From assembly GCF_022179525.1 (NCBI RefSeq), contig NZ_BPQX01000012.1, positions 1 to 64,000 of the forward strand: 64,000 nt of DNA, written 5' to 3'. The position numbers and the translations under genes were made by a program. Shown here piece after piece: positions 7,043 to 16,211 of the stretch. The first letter of the stretch is position 1; each line of letters opens with the position of its first letter. Below the pieces are notes generated by a model that ran no database searches, had not been told where the DNA came from, and saw nothing but the letters and a program-made list of their open reading frames with translations. This DNA is from Methylobacterium persicinum (GTDB lineage Bacteria > Pseudomonadota > Alphaproteobacteria > Rhizobiales > Beijerinckiaceae).

Positions 7043-9262
7043 TCAGGCGGCGTCCGGCAGGCGATGGAGGATCTTGTCGAGGGTGATCGGGTAGTCCCGC
7101 ACCCGGATGCCGGTGGCGTTGTAGACCGCGTTCGCCACCGCGGCGCCGACGCCGCAGATCCCGAGCTCGCCCACGCCCTTCGCCTTCATGGGCGAGGATT
7201 GCGGATCGGCCTCGTCGAGGAAGATCACCTCCTGGTGGGGGATGTCGGCATGGACCGGCACCTCGTACCCCGCGAGGTCGTGGTTGACGAAGAAGCCGCG
7301 CTTCGTGTCGACGGCGAGCTCCTCCATCAGCGCCGCGCCCACACCCATGGTCATCCCACCGATGACCTGGCTCCGGGCCGATTTCGGGTTGAGGATGCGC
7401 CCGGCGTCGCAGACCGCCAGCATCCGCCTCACCCGCACCTCGGCGGTGTCGACATCGACGCCGACCTCCACGAAATGGCCGGCGAAGGTCGATTGCTGCG
7501 CCTTCTTGGAGAGGTCGCCGTACTCGATGGAATCCTCACCGGTCAGCTCGCCCGAGGCCGCGGCCTCGCCGAGGGGTACGGTCCGGTTTCCGGCGCGGAC
7601 CTGCCCGTCGGCGAACACCGCGTCGGCGGAATTGAAACCGAGCTTCTGGGCGACGGCCTCCCGGAGCTTCACGCAGGCGGCATAGACGCCCGACGTGGAG
7701 TTGTTGGCGCCCCATTGGCCACCGGAGCCCGACGACACCGGGAAGTCGGAATCACCCAGCTTGACCACGACCTTGTCGAGGGGCAGCCCCATCATCTCCG
7801 CCGCGGTCTGGGCGATGATGGTGTAGCTGCCGGTTCCGATGTCGGTCATGTCGGTCTCGACCGTCACGCGGCCGTCGCCGGCGAGCCGGACGCGGGCCCC
7901 CGACTTGGTGAGCTGGTTGTTGCGGAACCCCGCAGCCATGCCGATCCCCACGAGCCAGTGGCCGTCGCGGACCTGCCCCGGCTTCGGGTTGCGCCGGTCC
8001 CACCCGAACTTCTCCGCACCGATCTTGAGACAGGTGACGAGGTTCCGCTGGGAGAAGGGCCGATCGGGCTTGCCGGGATCGACCTGCGTATCGTTGCGGA
8101 CGCGGAAGGCCACCGGATCGAGCCCCAACCGCTCGGCCATCTCGTCCATGGCCATCTCCAGGGCCATGAGGCCGGGCGCCTCGCCGGGCGCGCGCATGGA
8201 GTTGCCCTCGGGGAGGTCGAGTTGGGCGAGCCTCATGCCCGTGAGGCGGTTCTCCCCGGCGTAGAGAAGCTTGGTCTGGTCGACCGCCGTCTCGGGCCGG
8301 CCATGCGGCAGGTTCCCGGAGACGCTCTCGTGGGCGATGGCGGTGATATGGCCGTCCTGGGTCGTCCCGATGCGGACCCGCTGGATCGTGGCGGGCCGGT
8401 GGGTGGTGTTGTTCATGATGATCGGGCGGGTCAACGCCAGCTTCACCGGGCGGCCCGCCGCCTTCGCGCCGAGGGCGGCCAGCACCGCGTCGGAGCGTAC
8501 GAACAGCTTTCCGCCGAAGCCGCCGCCGATATAGGGCGAATCGACCCGCACGTTCTCGGGCTGGATCCCGAGGATCTTGGCGATGCTGCCCTTGCCCCAG
8601 GCGATCATCTGGTTCGAGGTCCAGAGGGTGAGCTTGTCGCCATCCCAGGCCGCGACGGTGGCGTGCGGCTCCATCATGGCGTGGCTTTCGTCGGGCGTCG
8701 TGTAGGTCTCGTCGAGCTTCACCGGCGCCTGCGCGAAGGCCGCCTCGAAGTCGCCGTGCCGGTCCTCGGCGCCGCCGCCGCTGCCCTCGCCGCTCCCGCC
8801 GGACACGGGCTTGGCCGCCTGGGCCTGCGCCGCGAGGTCGAACTTGCCGCCCTCCGGCGCATAATCGACCTTCACGAGGTAAGCCGCAGCCCGGGCCTCC
8901 TCGAACGTCTCTGCGACCACGACCGCCACCGCCTGATGGTAGTGCTGGATCTGGTCGCCGCCGAACAGGTTCGCGACGTTCATCTTGCCGAGGCCGAGGG
9001 CCGGCATGTCGAGGGTGGTGACCACCGCCACCACGCCGGGGGCGGCCTTGGCCGCCGCCGTCTCGATGCGGCGCACCCGGCCCTTCGGGATGCTCGCCCC
9101 GATGACGTAGCCGTAGGCTTGGTTCGGCACCACGTCGTGGCGCTCGTAGGCGTAGGGCGCCGTGCCGGTGGTCTTGTACTTGCCGTCGATCCGGTCAGTC
9201 GGCTTGCCGACGACCTTGAGCTGGTCGATCGGGTTCTGGCCCGCGGGGGTATCGAACTTCAT
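7043..9262 (-). CDS. paoC: Periplasmic aldehyde oxidoreductase, molybdenum subunit
   Basis: 739 residues of the xanthine-dehydrogenase family, YagR/PaoC branch. It binds molybdopterin cytosine dinucleotide and carries the active site. Family features visible are the N-terminal aldehyde-oxidase a/b hammerhead (GKYKTTGTAPYAYE), GGGFGGKLFVRSD, the binding loops around SMRAPGE and GSGGQWGANN, and the C-terminal KGVGELGICG, which contains the catalytic Glu. E. coli PaoABC oxidises aromatic and other aldehydes to acids in the periplasm, passing electrons out through FAD and 2Fe-2S centres. The gene follows paoB with a 3-base gap and ends the paoABC operon. The maturation gene paoD (XdhC type) is not next to it, so the cofactor-loading factor must be elsewhere. 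Confidence 0.93.
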   Translation of the reverse strand: MKFDTPAGQNPIDQLKVVGKPTDRIDGKYKTTGTAPYAYERHDVVPNQAYGYVIGASIPKGRVRRIETAAAKAAPGVVAVVTTLDMPALGLGKMNVANLFGGDQIQHYHQAVAVVVAETFEEARAAAYLVKVDYAPEGGKFDLAAQAQAAKPVSGGSGEGSGGGAEDRHGDFEAAFAQAPVKLDETYTTPDESHAMMEPHATVAAWDGDKLTLWTSNQMIAWGKGSIAKILGIQPENVRVDSPYIGGGFGGKLFVRSDAVLAALGAKAAGRPVKLALTRPIIMNNTTHRPATIQRVRIGTTQDGHITAIAHESVSGNLPHGRPETAVDQTKLLYAGENRLTGMRLAQLDLPEGNSMRAPGEAPGLMALEMAMDEMAERLGLDPVAFRVRNDTQVDPGKPDRPFSQRNLVTCLKIGAEKFGWDRRNPKPGQVRDGHWLVGIGMAAGFRNNQLTKSGARVRLAGDGRVTVETDMTDIGTGSYTIIAQTAAEMMGLPLDKVVVKLGDSDFPVSSGSGGQWGANNSTSGVYAACVKLREAVAQKLGFNSADAVFADGQVRAGNRTVPLGEAAASGELTGEDSIEYGDLSKKAQQSTFAGHFVEVGVDVDTAEVRVRRMLAVCDAGRILNPKSARSQVIGGMTMGVGAALMEELAVDTKRGFFVNHDLAGYEVPVHADIPHQEVIFLDEADPQSSPMKAKGVGELGICGVGAAVANAVYNATGIRVRDYPITLDKILHRLPDAA

Positions 9263-9265
9263 GGC

Positions 9266-10216
9266 TCAGGCCCTCGCCTGGGTGAGTGCCGCGGAGAGGG
9301 TCCGCTCGGCGAGCTTCAGTTTGAAGGCGTTGTCCTGCGTCGGCTTGGCGCCGGCGAAGACCTTGTCGGTCACGGCCTTGGCGCCCCTGGGCAGGTCGGC
9401 CTCGGCGGCCTCGAGGCGCCAGGGCCTGGGTGCCACGCCGCCGAAGGCGACATGCCCGCTGCCGTCCTTGTTGAGGATGGCCGCCACCGACACCAGGGCG
9501 TAGGCATACGAAGCCCGGTCCCGGACCTTCCGGTAGATATGCGTGCCGGCCACGGGCTTGGGCAGGGTCACCGCCGTGATCAGCTCGCCGGGCTTCAGGG
9601 TCGTGTCCACCTCCGGCCTGTCGCCGGGGAGGCGATGGAAGTCGGCGATGGCGATCGTGCGCCCCTTGCCCTTGCCGTCCACCGTCTCGACGGTGGCATC
9701 GAGGACGCGCATGGCCACCGCCATGTCCCCCGGATAGGTCGCGATGCAGGCTTCGCTCGATCCGATCACCGCGAGGGACCGGCTCACGCCGTCGATGGCG
9801 GAGCAGCCCGAGCCGGGCTGGCGCTTGTTGCAGGCCTGGGCGGTATCGTAGAAATACGGGCAGCGGGTCCGCTGGAGCAGGTTGCCGGCGGTGGTCGCCT
9901 TGTTGCGCAGCTGCCCCGAGGCCCCCGCGAGGAGCGCCCGGCTGAGGACGCCGTAATCCTTTCGGACCCGGGCGTCGGCGGCGAGGTCGGTGTTGCGGAC
10001 CAGGGCGCCGATGCGCAGCCCACCGTCCTGCGTCGCCTCAACCGTGTCGAGGCCGAGCCCGTTCACGTCGACGAGGTGGGACGGTGTCTCGATCTGCAAC
10101 TTCATCAGGTCGAGGAGGTTGGTGCCCCCCGCGATGAACTTCGCGTCCGGGTTGCGGGCAACGGCGGCGGCGGCCTCGGCCGGGCTGGTCGGGCGTTCGT
10201 AGGTGAAGGACTTCAT
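9266..10216 (-). CDS. paoB: Periplasmic aldehyde oxidoreductase, FAD subunit
   Basis: 316 residues from an ATG that overlaps the paoA stop (ATGA); an in-frame start 57 bases earlier would add a non-conserved leader. It has the FAD-binding fold of the xanthine dehydrogenase medium subunit: [14 protein letters not shown] binds the FAD pyrophosphate, and a second segment is [16 protein letters not shown] Cys-containing stretch (TRCPYFYD...[10 protein letters not shown]) matches the extra 4Fe-4S insertion known in E. coli PaoB/YagS. The subunit carries electrons from the iron-sulphur centres to the acceptor. Confidence 0.93.
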   Translation of the reverse strand: MKSFTYERPTSPAEAAAAVARNPDAKFIAGGTNLLDLMKLQIETPSHLVDVNGLGLDTVEATQDGGLRIGALVRNTDLAADARVRKDYGVLSRALLAGASGQLRNKATTAGNLLQRTRCPYFYDTAQACNKRQPGSGCSAIDGVSRSLAVIGSSEACIATYPGDMAVAMRVLDATVETVDGKGKGRTIAIADFHRLPGDRPEVDTTLKPGELITAVTLPKPVAGTHIYRKVRDRASYAYALVSVAAILNKDGSGHVAFGGVAPRPWRLEAAEADLPRGAKAVTDKVFAGAKPTQDNAFKLKLAERTLSAALTQARA

Positions 10217-10848
10217 GCCTGCCTCCCGGCGACTTCGGTCATCGCCTCGACGATGTTGGAGTAGGCGCCGCAACGGCAGATGTTGCCGCTCATGCGCTCG
10301 CGGATCTCATCGACGGTGGCCTCCATCGGCGCGTTGAGATCGGCGGTGACGTGGCTCGGGATGCCGGCCTTGATCTCGCCGAGCACGGCCACGCCCGAGC
10401 AGATCTGCCCCGGCGTGCAGTAGCCGCACTGGTAGCCGTCGTGCTTGATGAAGGCCGCCTGCATCGGGTGCAGGTTGTCGGGCTGGCCGAGGCCCTCGAT
10501 GGTGGTGATCTCGCTGCCCTGGTGCATGACGGCGAGGGTCAGGCAGGAATTGATGCGCCGTCCATCGACGATCATCGTGCAGGCACCGCACTGGCCGTGG
10601 TCGCAGCCTTTCTTCGAGCCGGTGAGCTGCAGATGCTCCCGGGCGGCGTCGAGGAGGCTGGTGCGGGTATCGAGCTCCAGCTCGCGCCGTTGGCCGTTCA
10701 CGGTCAGGCTGACCTTGGCCGTGACGGGCTTATCCGTGCCGGCATTCCCGGCCTGAGCCTGAAGGGGCACTGCGGAGAAGGCCGCCGCGGCGGTGGCGCC
10801 CGCAACGAGTTCGCGGCGGCTCATGTCGAAGTCTCCAGGTCGTCCCAT
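10213..10848 (-). CDS. paoA: Periplasmic aldehyde oxidoreductase, 2Fe-2S subunit
   Basis: 211 residues from the first ATG (GGAG upstream); a second ATG at 10824 would also give a full protein. The N-terminus has a twin-arginine motif ([20 protein letters not shown]), so the folded complex is exported by Tat, as for E. coli PaoA. The first 2Fe-2S ligand set is [16 protein letters not shown] plus a later Cys in NSCLTL; the second is [11 protein letters not shown] and GNICRCGAY. The segment [18 protein letters not shown] is almost identical to what I recall of E. coli PaoA. It is the first gene of paoABC. Confidence 0.95.
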   Translation of the reverse strand: MGRPGDFDMSRRELVAGATAAAAFSAVPLQAQAGNAGTDKPVTAKVSLTVNGQRRELELDTRTSLLDAAREHLQLTGSKKGCDHGQCGACTMIVDGRRINSCLTLAVMHQGSEITTIEGLGQPDNLHPMQAAFIKHDGYQCGYCTPGQICSGVAVLGEIKAGIPSHVTADLNAPMEATVDEIRERMSGNICRCGAYSNIVEAMTEVAGRQA

Positions 10849-10999
10849 TTCGGTCTCCGAACCTGTTCGGGATAAATGGCCGGCAAGCGCCTGCGCATGG
10901 GGAAGGAGTACGGGGAACCCTGGCAGACCGGATTGGCTCCCGGCGTCGATGCCGCATCCGCCGGACGCGGCATCGGTGGAACCGGCGTTCCGGGCCGCC

Positions 11000-12229
11000 T
11001 CAGCGGGCCGTGCCAGGGGCCGGGGCAGTCGAACCGGTCACGTCGCCGGGGCCGGTCGTGATGGACCAGAGTTCCGTGGGAAGGCTGATCGGGGCGTCGG
11101 GCTTGTAGTCGGCCGAGTCCTGGATATGGGAGGTCGTCACGTAGATCGTGCCGTCCGGCCCCTCGCTGAACGTGTCCGGCCAGCGCAGCTGCGGGTCCTG
11201 CACGAGGGTGGCGAGGCCCTTGCCCGAGGCCGAGAGGTCACGGACCTTCACGGAGTTGTCCTGCGGCGAGGTCACGTACATCCGCCCGTCCTTGCGCGAG
11301 ATCATCAGGCCGTCGGCCGGGCCGTTCTCGCCGACGGTGGCGATCTTGCCGCCCAGGGTCCGGTCGCTCAGGGACTCCGGCACGAAGGAGGAGGTGGCCC
11401 AGCCCGTCAGGGCGTCGGTCGGAAGGCTGTAGAGGGTCTTGCCCTTGATCGCCTGCCAATAGAGCGTCTTGCCGTCGGGCGAGAGGGCGATGCCGTCGGC
11501 CGAGAAGGCGACGCCGCGCCCGTCGGGGCGCCGGAGGGGCTTGCCGTCGTACTGCACGGTGACGCTCTTGTCGGGCATGGTCGAGGGATGGCCCGACAGG
11601 ACCCGCTTGGCCGTCCCGCCGTCGAGATCGACCACGATCAGCGCGCCCTCGGCGCCGGAATCCGTCAGGTAGGCGGTCTTTCCGTCGGGGGAGATGCGCA
11701 CGTCGTTGATGTAGGACGCCTGCAGCACCGTGCTGGTGTCGAAGGGGATGGTCTTGACGACCTTGTTGGTCTTGAGGTCGATCCCGACGAGCTTCGGCCC
11801 GTCCTGGATGACGTGCGCCATGGCCGGGGCGGCCGCGTCCACCACCCAGAGACGGTCCTGCCCGTCGGCGACGACGCTCTGGACGCAGACGAAGTGGGTC
11901 TTCGGATCGACCTCGTCCGCCCTGGCGTTGCGATAGCCGTTCCACTCCTCATCGGGAAACGGCACGGGCTTGCCGTCCTTCAGCTCAGCGACCGAGACCG
12001 GCGCGTCCTCGCTCCAGCGGGGGAAGTTGACGAAGATGCGCCCGTCGCGGCTCACGGTGACGCCCGTGACCTGATGGCCGAAGCTCGCGACCTTGGTCAG
12101 CTTGGCCTGTTGTGCGCCCGCCCCGGGAACGGAGGCGGGCTCCTGGGCGGCGGCAGGGTGCGGCAAGGCCGCGGCGCCCGACAGCAACGAAAGGGCCAAT
12201 CCGGCGCGGATGCCAGTGGAAGACTTCAT
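11000..12229 (-). CDS. Exported beta-propeller protein, MRJP/yellow-related
   Basis: 409 residues from the ATG at 12229 (GGAG upstream, signal peptide MKSSTGIRAGLALSLLSGAAALPHPAAAQ). A frame extension of 10 residues upstream is less likely. The body has propeller-like repeats with SPDGK motifs (RISPDGKTAYLTDSG, ALSPDGKTLYWQ, GPDGTIYVTTSH) and the FVNFPRW stretch that marks bacterial relatives of major royal jelly/yellow proteins. Members are often sugar-lactone or quinone-linked proteins, but the activity of bacterial ones is mostly unknown. It lies between paoA (151 bases downstream) and a catalase-like gene, in a run of periplasmic redox genes. Confidence 0.75.
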   Translation of the reverse strand: MKSSTGIRAGLALSLLSGAAALPHPAAAQEPASVPGAGAQQAKLTKVASFGHQVTGVTVSRDGRIFVNFPRWSEDAPVSVAELKDGKPVPFPDEEWNGYRNARADEVDPKTHFVCVQSVVADGQDRLWVVDAAAPAMAHVIQDGPKLVGIDLKTNKVVKTIPFDTSTVLQASYINDVRISPDGKTAYLTDSGAEGALIVVDLDGGTAKRVLSGHPSTMPDKSVTVQYDGKPLRRPDGRGVAFSADGIALSPDGKTLYWQAIKGKTLYSLPTDALTGWATSSFVPESLSDRTLGGKIATVGENGPADGLMISRKDGRMYVTSPQDNSVKVRDLSASGKGLATLVQDPQLRWPDTFSEGPDGTIYVTTSHIQDSADYKPDAPISLPTELWSITTGPGDVTGSTAPAPGTAR

Positions 12230-12270
12230 GATGGAACTCCGGGAGATCTGACGGGCCAACGCCTCAGGCC

Positions 12271-12308
12271 CCCGGCGGGTCCCGCCTGTGGCAGGCCGAC
12301 CCGCCGGG
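12271..12308 (-). terminator. Hairpin after the catalase-like gene
   Basis: CCCGGCGGGTC (12271-12281) pairs exactly with GACCCGCCGGG (12298-12308); the loop contains a nested GCCTG/CAGGC stem. It lies 15 bases past the stop at 12323 and upstream of the propeller gene, so the two genes may be separate transcripts. Confidence 0.55.
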
Positions 12309-12322
12309 AACGGTCCGCCGCC

Positions 12323-13399
12323 TCAGCGGCCGGCGGTCGGCTCGTGGATCGGGCAACCGTTGAAGCGCTGGCGGAACTCCGCCGAGTGCCGGTAGGGCGC
12401 GTTGCGGGCGCGGTTGATGTTTCCGAGGGGGCGGTGGGCGGAGAGCCCCGTCCAGACGCTGAAGCGCATATGCTCGTCGACCGCATCGACCCGGGCGGGA
12501 TCCCAGCTGTCCTGCGGGTGGACGGTGACGGTGGCGACCCGCTGGAACGGCGCCTCCTCCTCGTCCCAGGCGACGGTCGGATCCTCGACCGGCTGGCGGG
12601 CGAGGTCGCGGCAGAGCTGCACCCGGAACTCCCAGACGGCTTCGAGGCCGGCCATCTCACCCTGGACCGTCTCGCGGATCGCATTGGGGCGGCCGGAGGC
12701 GTCGATCTCGGTCCCGGTGAGCGCCGTCAGGCCGGGGGAGACCGGAGCGAGGGAAAACTTGGCGATGTAGTCGCCGTACCGGAACGGCGTGACGCTGTAA
12801 TAGGTCTCGCCGAGGGGATCGACGTTGGGGGCGCCCCCGAGGGAGGCGATGGTCGGGCTCTCGATGCCGACGGCCTGGAGCGCCTTGTTGACCCCGCGCA
12901 GGACGGTCGAGCCGAAGACCTTCAGCCCCTCGGCTCTGTCGGTCGTGCCGGCGAGCAACTTGAGGCTGCCGAGAAACTTGCCGGCATCGGGAGCCTGAAA
13001 GACCGGCCCGTTGACCATGATGAAGTTCTGCGTCGTCCCTTCGGCGTCCGGCAGGCGCTCGCCCGGCACGTCGAGCACCTTCAGGGCCAGCCCCCGGGGC
13101 AGCGACACCGAATCCGGCAGGATGTCACCGGCATTGGTCGAGAGGCGCATGAAGACCTTGTGCTCGCCGGGGGTGGCGAACAGGCCCTGGGCCAGTTCCG
13201 GAGGAAGGCCCTCCGCGATCCTCAGGGTCCCTTCGAGGATGCCGTGGGCCTTCGCGTGGACCGAGCGCACGGCGTGGCCGGAATCGTCGGCGACTTTCTG
13301 CAGGATCGTGTCGAACGTCCCGCACAATCCCTGGATGGTCTCGTCCTCGTCGGGCTTCACGTCCTCGACGGCGGGGCTGTAGCGTACGGGTGCTTGCAA
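12323..13399 (-). CDS. Catalase-family heme protein
   Basis: 358 residues, shorter than full catalases (about 480-750) and the size of catalase-related peroxidases. Visible landmarks are the distal His in RSVHAKAHGILEG, the FMRLST segment, a central QNFIMVNGPVF stretch and the C-terminal RARNAPYRHSAEFR, whose R-x3-Y is the proximal heme Tyr motif. No signal peptide is evident (MQAPVRYSPAVED), so it is probably cytoplasmic or uses another route. It would act on hydrogen peroxide or an organic peroxide. It stands between the copper oxidase and the propeller gene, and peroxide made by the oxidase is a natural substrate (inference). Confidence 0.8.
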   Translation of the reverse strand: MQAPVRYSPAVEDVKPDEDETIQGLCGTFDTILQKVADDSGHAVRSVHAKAHGILEGTLRIAEGLPPELAQGLFATPGEHKVFMRLSTNAGDILPDSVSLPRGLALKVLDVPGERLPDAEGTTQNFIMVNGPVFQAPDAGKFLGSLKLLAGTTDRAEGLKVFGSTVLRGVNKALQAVGIESPTIASLGGAPNVDPLGETYYSVTPFRYGDYIAKFSLAPVSPGLTALTGTEIDASGRPNAIRETVQGEMAGLEAVWEFRVQLCRDLARQPVEDPTVAWDEEEAPFQRVATVTVHPQDSWDPARVDAVDEHMRFSVWTGLSAHRPLGNINRARNAPYRHSAEFRQRFNGCPIHEPTAGR

Positions 13400-13464
13400 G
13401 GTCCGGCTCCTTCGGCGGCCTTGCCCTTAACCTATGGTAGCCCCGCCCGTTCCGGGCAGGGCCT

Positions 13465-13499
13465 CCCCGCCCGGGCGTTTTCGCCATGCCCGGGCGGGG
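13465..13499 (-). terminator. Hairpin after the copper radical oxidase gene
   Basis: CCCCGCCCGGGC (13465-13476) and GCCCGGGCGGGG (13488-13499) form a perfect 12-bp stem with an 11-base loop, 13 bases past the minus-strand stop at 13513. It separates this gene from the catalase-like gene. Confidence 0.6.
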
Positions 13500-13512
13500 A
13501 TGGGTGTCGGCC

Positions 13513-16182
13513 TCAGAGCTTCGAGCTGCTGGCGGTGAAGATCTGGTCGGCCGCGCCGTTGCAGGTCCAGCCAACCGTCCCGGAGCCGACCTGACCGGTG
13601 CCCCCGAGCACGCCGAGGCAGAGGTTGGAGTTCACGGAGACGAGGTTGCTGCCCCCGCCCTGGGGCTTGGGCATCCAGGCTTGGTTGGTCGCGTTCGTGC
13701 AGGTGTACTGGTAGACCGCGGCCCCGGGGACGGCAGGCTGGGTGTCGAGGGATTGGTCCAGGCACTTGCCGGAGGCGACGTTCACGTAGGCCGTGCCGCC
13801 GTTTCCGGCGGTCGGGCGCCATTGCTGCTCGGCGGCGCCGGTGCAGGTCTGCTGGGTCACCGGACCCCGGTCGTCCTTGTTCCCGGCGGGCACCGAGAGG
13901 CAGAGGCCCGACTGCGCCGACACGAGGGGACGGCCGCCATTGCCGAGGTAGGTCTGGTCCGGCACGCCCGTGCAGGTCCAGCCGACCGTGCCCGTCCCCG
14001 CCTGGGTGGAGGCGCCGAAGATGCCGACGCAGAGGCCATTGTAGGCTGAGACGAGGGCGCTGCCGACGCCCTGCGGTTTGGCCTTCCATACCTGGTTGCT
14101 GCCGCCATGACAGGTGAACTGGTAGATCGTGGCGCCGGGGGAGACAGGCTGGTTGTCGAGGGTGAGGTCCAGGCACTTGCCGGAGGCGATGTTTGTGTAG
14201 GTCATGCCGCCGCTGACCGAGGTCTGGCGCCACAGCTGCTCGTTGGACCCGTTGCAGGGCTGCTGGGCCACCGGGCCCCGGTCGCTGGTGTTGCCGGGGG
14301 TGATCGCGAGGCACATGCCGGAATGCGACGCCTTCAGGACGTCGATGGTGCCGGACACGGTGCTGAGGCCGCCGGAGATGCCGGAGTTGGAATTCGCGCT
14401 GCCGCTCGAACCGCCGCCGTTCGAACCGCCGTTGCCGCCGCTGCCAGAGCCGCCGCCGTTGCTGCCCTGCGCCGAGGCGACGTAGGTCGTCGCCTGCGGG
14501 GGGGCCGCAACGGTGTTGCCGACCGCCACGATCACGCCCGGGGAGGGCACGCCGTTCCTGTCGATGGCGACGAGCTGGTAATAGCCCGGCGGGACGATGT
14601 TGCCCGAGGGCGGCGTCTGGACCGTCACCGTGTTGCCCGACTGGGAGAAGCTGGCGACGTACCGGCGCTGGGTGGGGTTGAAGTTGTGGGTCACGAGGCC
14701 GTTCCCGATCAGCACGACCTGGGACAGGCCATTCTGCGACGTCAGCTCGAACTGGGTGCTCTGGCCGTAAGGAAGCTGGAGCGAGGCGAGGCTGACGATC
14801 TGCGGGCGCGGGGCCAGGGCGGCGGCGCCATTCGCCGACGTAAACAGGTAGGGCGGATAGTAGATCTCGGAGTTCTGGTTCGACACCGGCCCGGGGCTGC
14901 CGCCGCCCGAGGTCAGGACGGTGCCATCCTGCATCAGGATCGCGGTGGAGTGGTAGCCGCGGTAGATCACGTTGGAGGCGGCCTGGATCCACTGGCCGTT
15001 GGCCGGGTTCCAGATCTCCGTCTGCAGAACCGCGCTATTGCCGGCGTCATCGATGTGCATGCTGCCGCCGTTGATCACGACGTGGCCGGTGGGCAGCACC
15101 GTGGCGTTGGCGAAGGAGCGGCCGTACTTCATCGGGGCGACGTCCGTGGCGACGGGCGTGGCGCCGTTGATGTCGACGGTGGTCGCCCGGTTGGACGCCA
15201 GGAACCCATCGCCGTTCGTGTAGGCGTTGCCGCCGACCTGGATGATCTTGCCGGTGTCGTACATCACCGCCGTGGAGCCGGGGCCGACGTTCGGCGCGTC
15301 GCCGGCCGAGCCCACGTTCTTCTGCCCGCTGCGGAAGTCCATGGCCGTGATGGAGCCGTTGCCGGTCGTGTCGAGGTACCACATCTTGTCGGAGGTGATG
15401 CCGAAGACCTTGCCGTTGGGCGCGTTCCAGGCGCGGGGGTACCAGTAGCGGCTGTTGTCGGGCCCGAACGCGTCGCGGCTGTTGGCGCCGAACAGGCTGG
15501 TCCACTGGTTGCCGTCGAAGACCTCCGGCGTCATCGCCTTCATCTCGCCGTTGTTGATCGACGCCTGCGGGTTCGCGTAGCCGGCGGCGTAGGGGTAGGT
15601 CCCGCCCAGGATGATCTGCTTGCCGTTCGGCAGGGTCATCAGGGTCGAGTAGTAGCGGTCGTTGGCGAGCTTGGCCGAAACGGCGCCGATGGACGTGGCG
15701 CTCGGGTTGAGGATGACGCTCCCCTTGTCGTTGCCGTTGTCGAAGATGCCGCCGGAGGAGATCAGCGAGCCGTCGAAGCGGAACGCCTGGGCGCCGCAGA
15801 AGCTGTTGACACCCACCACGCCCTGAACCGTGACATGGGCGTTCGACGCCCCGGCCAGGGTCGGGTCCCAGATATCGAAGGTCCGCCCGTCCTGGGTGCC
15901 CGGGTTGTTGACCGGCGTTCCGTAGGACACGACCTTGCCGTTCGGCAGCAAGCCAAGGGTGATGGCGTTGATCGGCCAGCTGTAGACGCCGGAATACATG
16001 CCTACCGACGCCGCGTTGGGCGGGATCGACAGGCCGGACAGGAGCGGGTCCGGCACTTGGTTCACGACCACCTTGAACAGCGCGGCCTCGGCCGGGGTGA
16101 GCAGGCTGCCCGCCAGCATCGTGGCCGACAGGAGGGCGGTCCGGCGCGCCCGGACCCGGGACGCGGAGAAGCTCGAAACCAT
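13513..16182 (-). CDS. Secreted copper radical oxidase (galactose/glyoxal oxidase type) with ricin-type lectin tail
   Basis: 889 residues from the ATG at 16182 (AAGGA upstream; signal peptide over residues 1-33 ending AEA). Residues about 40-555 form a kelch-type propeller plus the DUF1929 C-terminal domain of family AA5. The full copper site can be aligned by eye to galactose oxidase: Cys129 (NSFCGAQ, thioether partner), Tyr177 (RYYSTLMTLP), Tyr410-His411 (YRGYHSTAIL) and His499 (LVTHNFNPTQRR). A Gly/Ser linker (about 572-608) leads to two ricin B-type beta-trefoil lectin domains (about 612-755 and 756-889), with repeated GKCLD and QxW-like motifs. AA5 enzymes oxidise primary alcohols or aldehydes with O2 and release H2O2. 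The lectins should hold it on polysaccharide. It is 29 bases downstream of a Sco-like gene, in one operon. Confidence 0.88.
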   Translation of the reverse strand: MVSSFSASRVRARRTALLSATMLAGSLLTPAEAALFKVVVNQVPDPLLSGLSIPPNAASVGMYSGVYSWPINAITLGLLPNGKVVSYGTPVNNPGTQDGRTFDIWDPTLAGASNAHVTVQGVVGVNSFCGAQAFRFDGSLISSGGIFDNGNDKGSVILNPSATSIGAVSAKLANDRYYSTLMTLPNGKQIILGGTYPYAAGYANPQASINNGEMKAMTPEVFDGNQWTSLFGANSRDAFGPDNSRYWYPRAWNAPNGKVFGITSDKMWYLDTTGNGSITAMDFRSGQKNVGSAGDAPNVGPGSTAVMYDTGKIIQVGGNAYTNGDGFLASNRATTVDINGATPVATDVAPMKYGRSFANATVLPTGHVVINGGSMHIDDAGNSAVLQTEIWNPANGQWIQAASNVIYRGYHSTAILMQDGTVLTSGGGSPGPVSNQNSEIYYPPYLFTSANGAAALAPRPQIVSLASLQLPYGQSTQFELTSQNGLSQVVLIGNGLVTHNFNPTQRRYVASFSQSGNTVTVQTPPSGNIVPPGYYQLVAIDRNGVPSPGVIVAVGNTVAAPPQATTYVASAQGSNGGGSGSGGNGGSNGGGSSGSANSNSGISGGLSTVSGTIDVLKASHSGMCLAITPGNTSDRGPVAQQPCNGSNEQLWRQTSVSGGMTYTNIASGKCLDLTLDNQPVSPGATIYQFTCHGGSNQVWKAKPQGVGSALVSAYNGLCVGIFGASTQAGTGTVGWTCTGVPDQTYLGNGGRPLVSAQSGLCLSVPAGNKDDRGPVTQQTCTGAAEQQWRPTAGNGGTAYVNVASGKCLDQSLDTQPAVPGAAVYQYTCTNATNQAWMPKPQGGGSNLVSVNSNLCLGVLGGTGQVGSGTVGWTCNGAADQIFTASSSKL

Positions 16183-16211
16183 GGCGAAGTCCTTCGGAGG
16201 GAGAGGGGCGG

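Noticed and set aside
7064-10264. Plus-strand frame of 1066 codons across paoC and paoB.
   Set aside because: Antisense to two clearly recognised genes; the long frame is an effect of high GC third positions.
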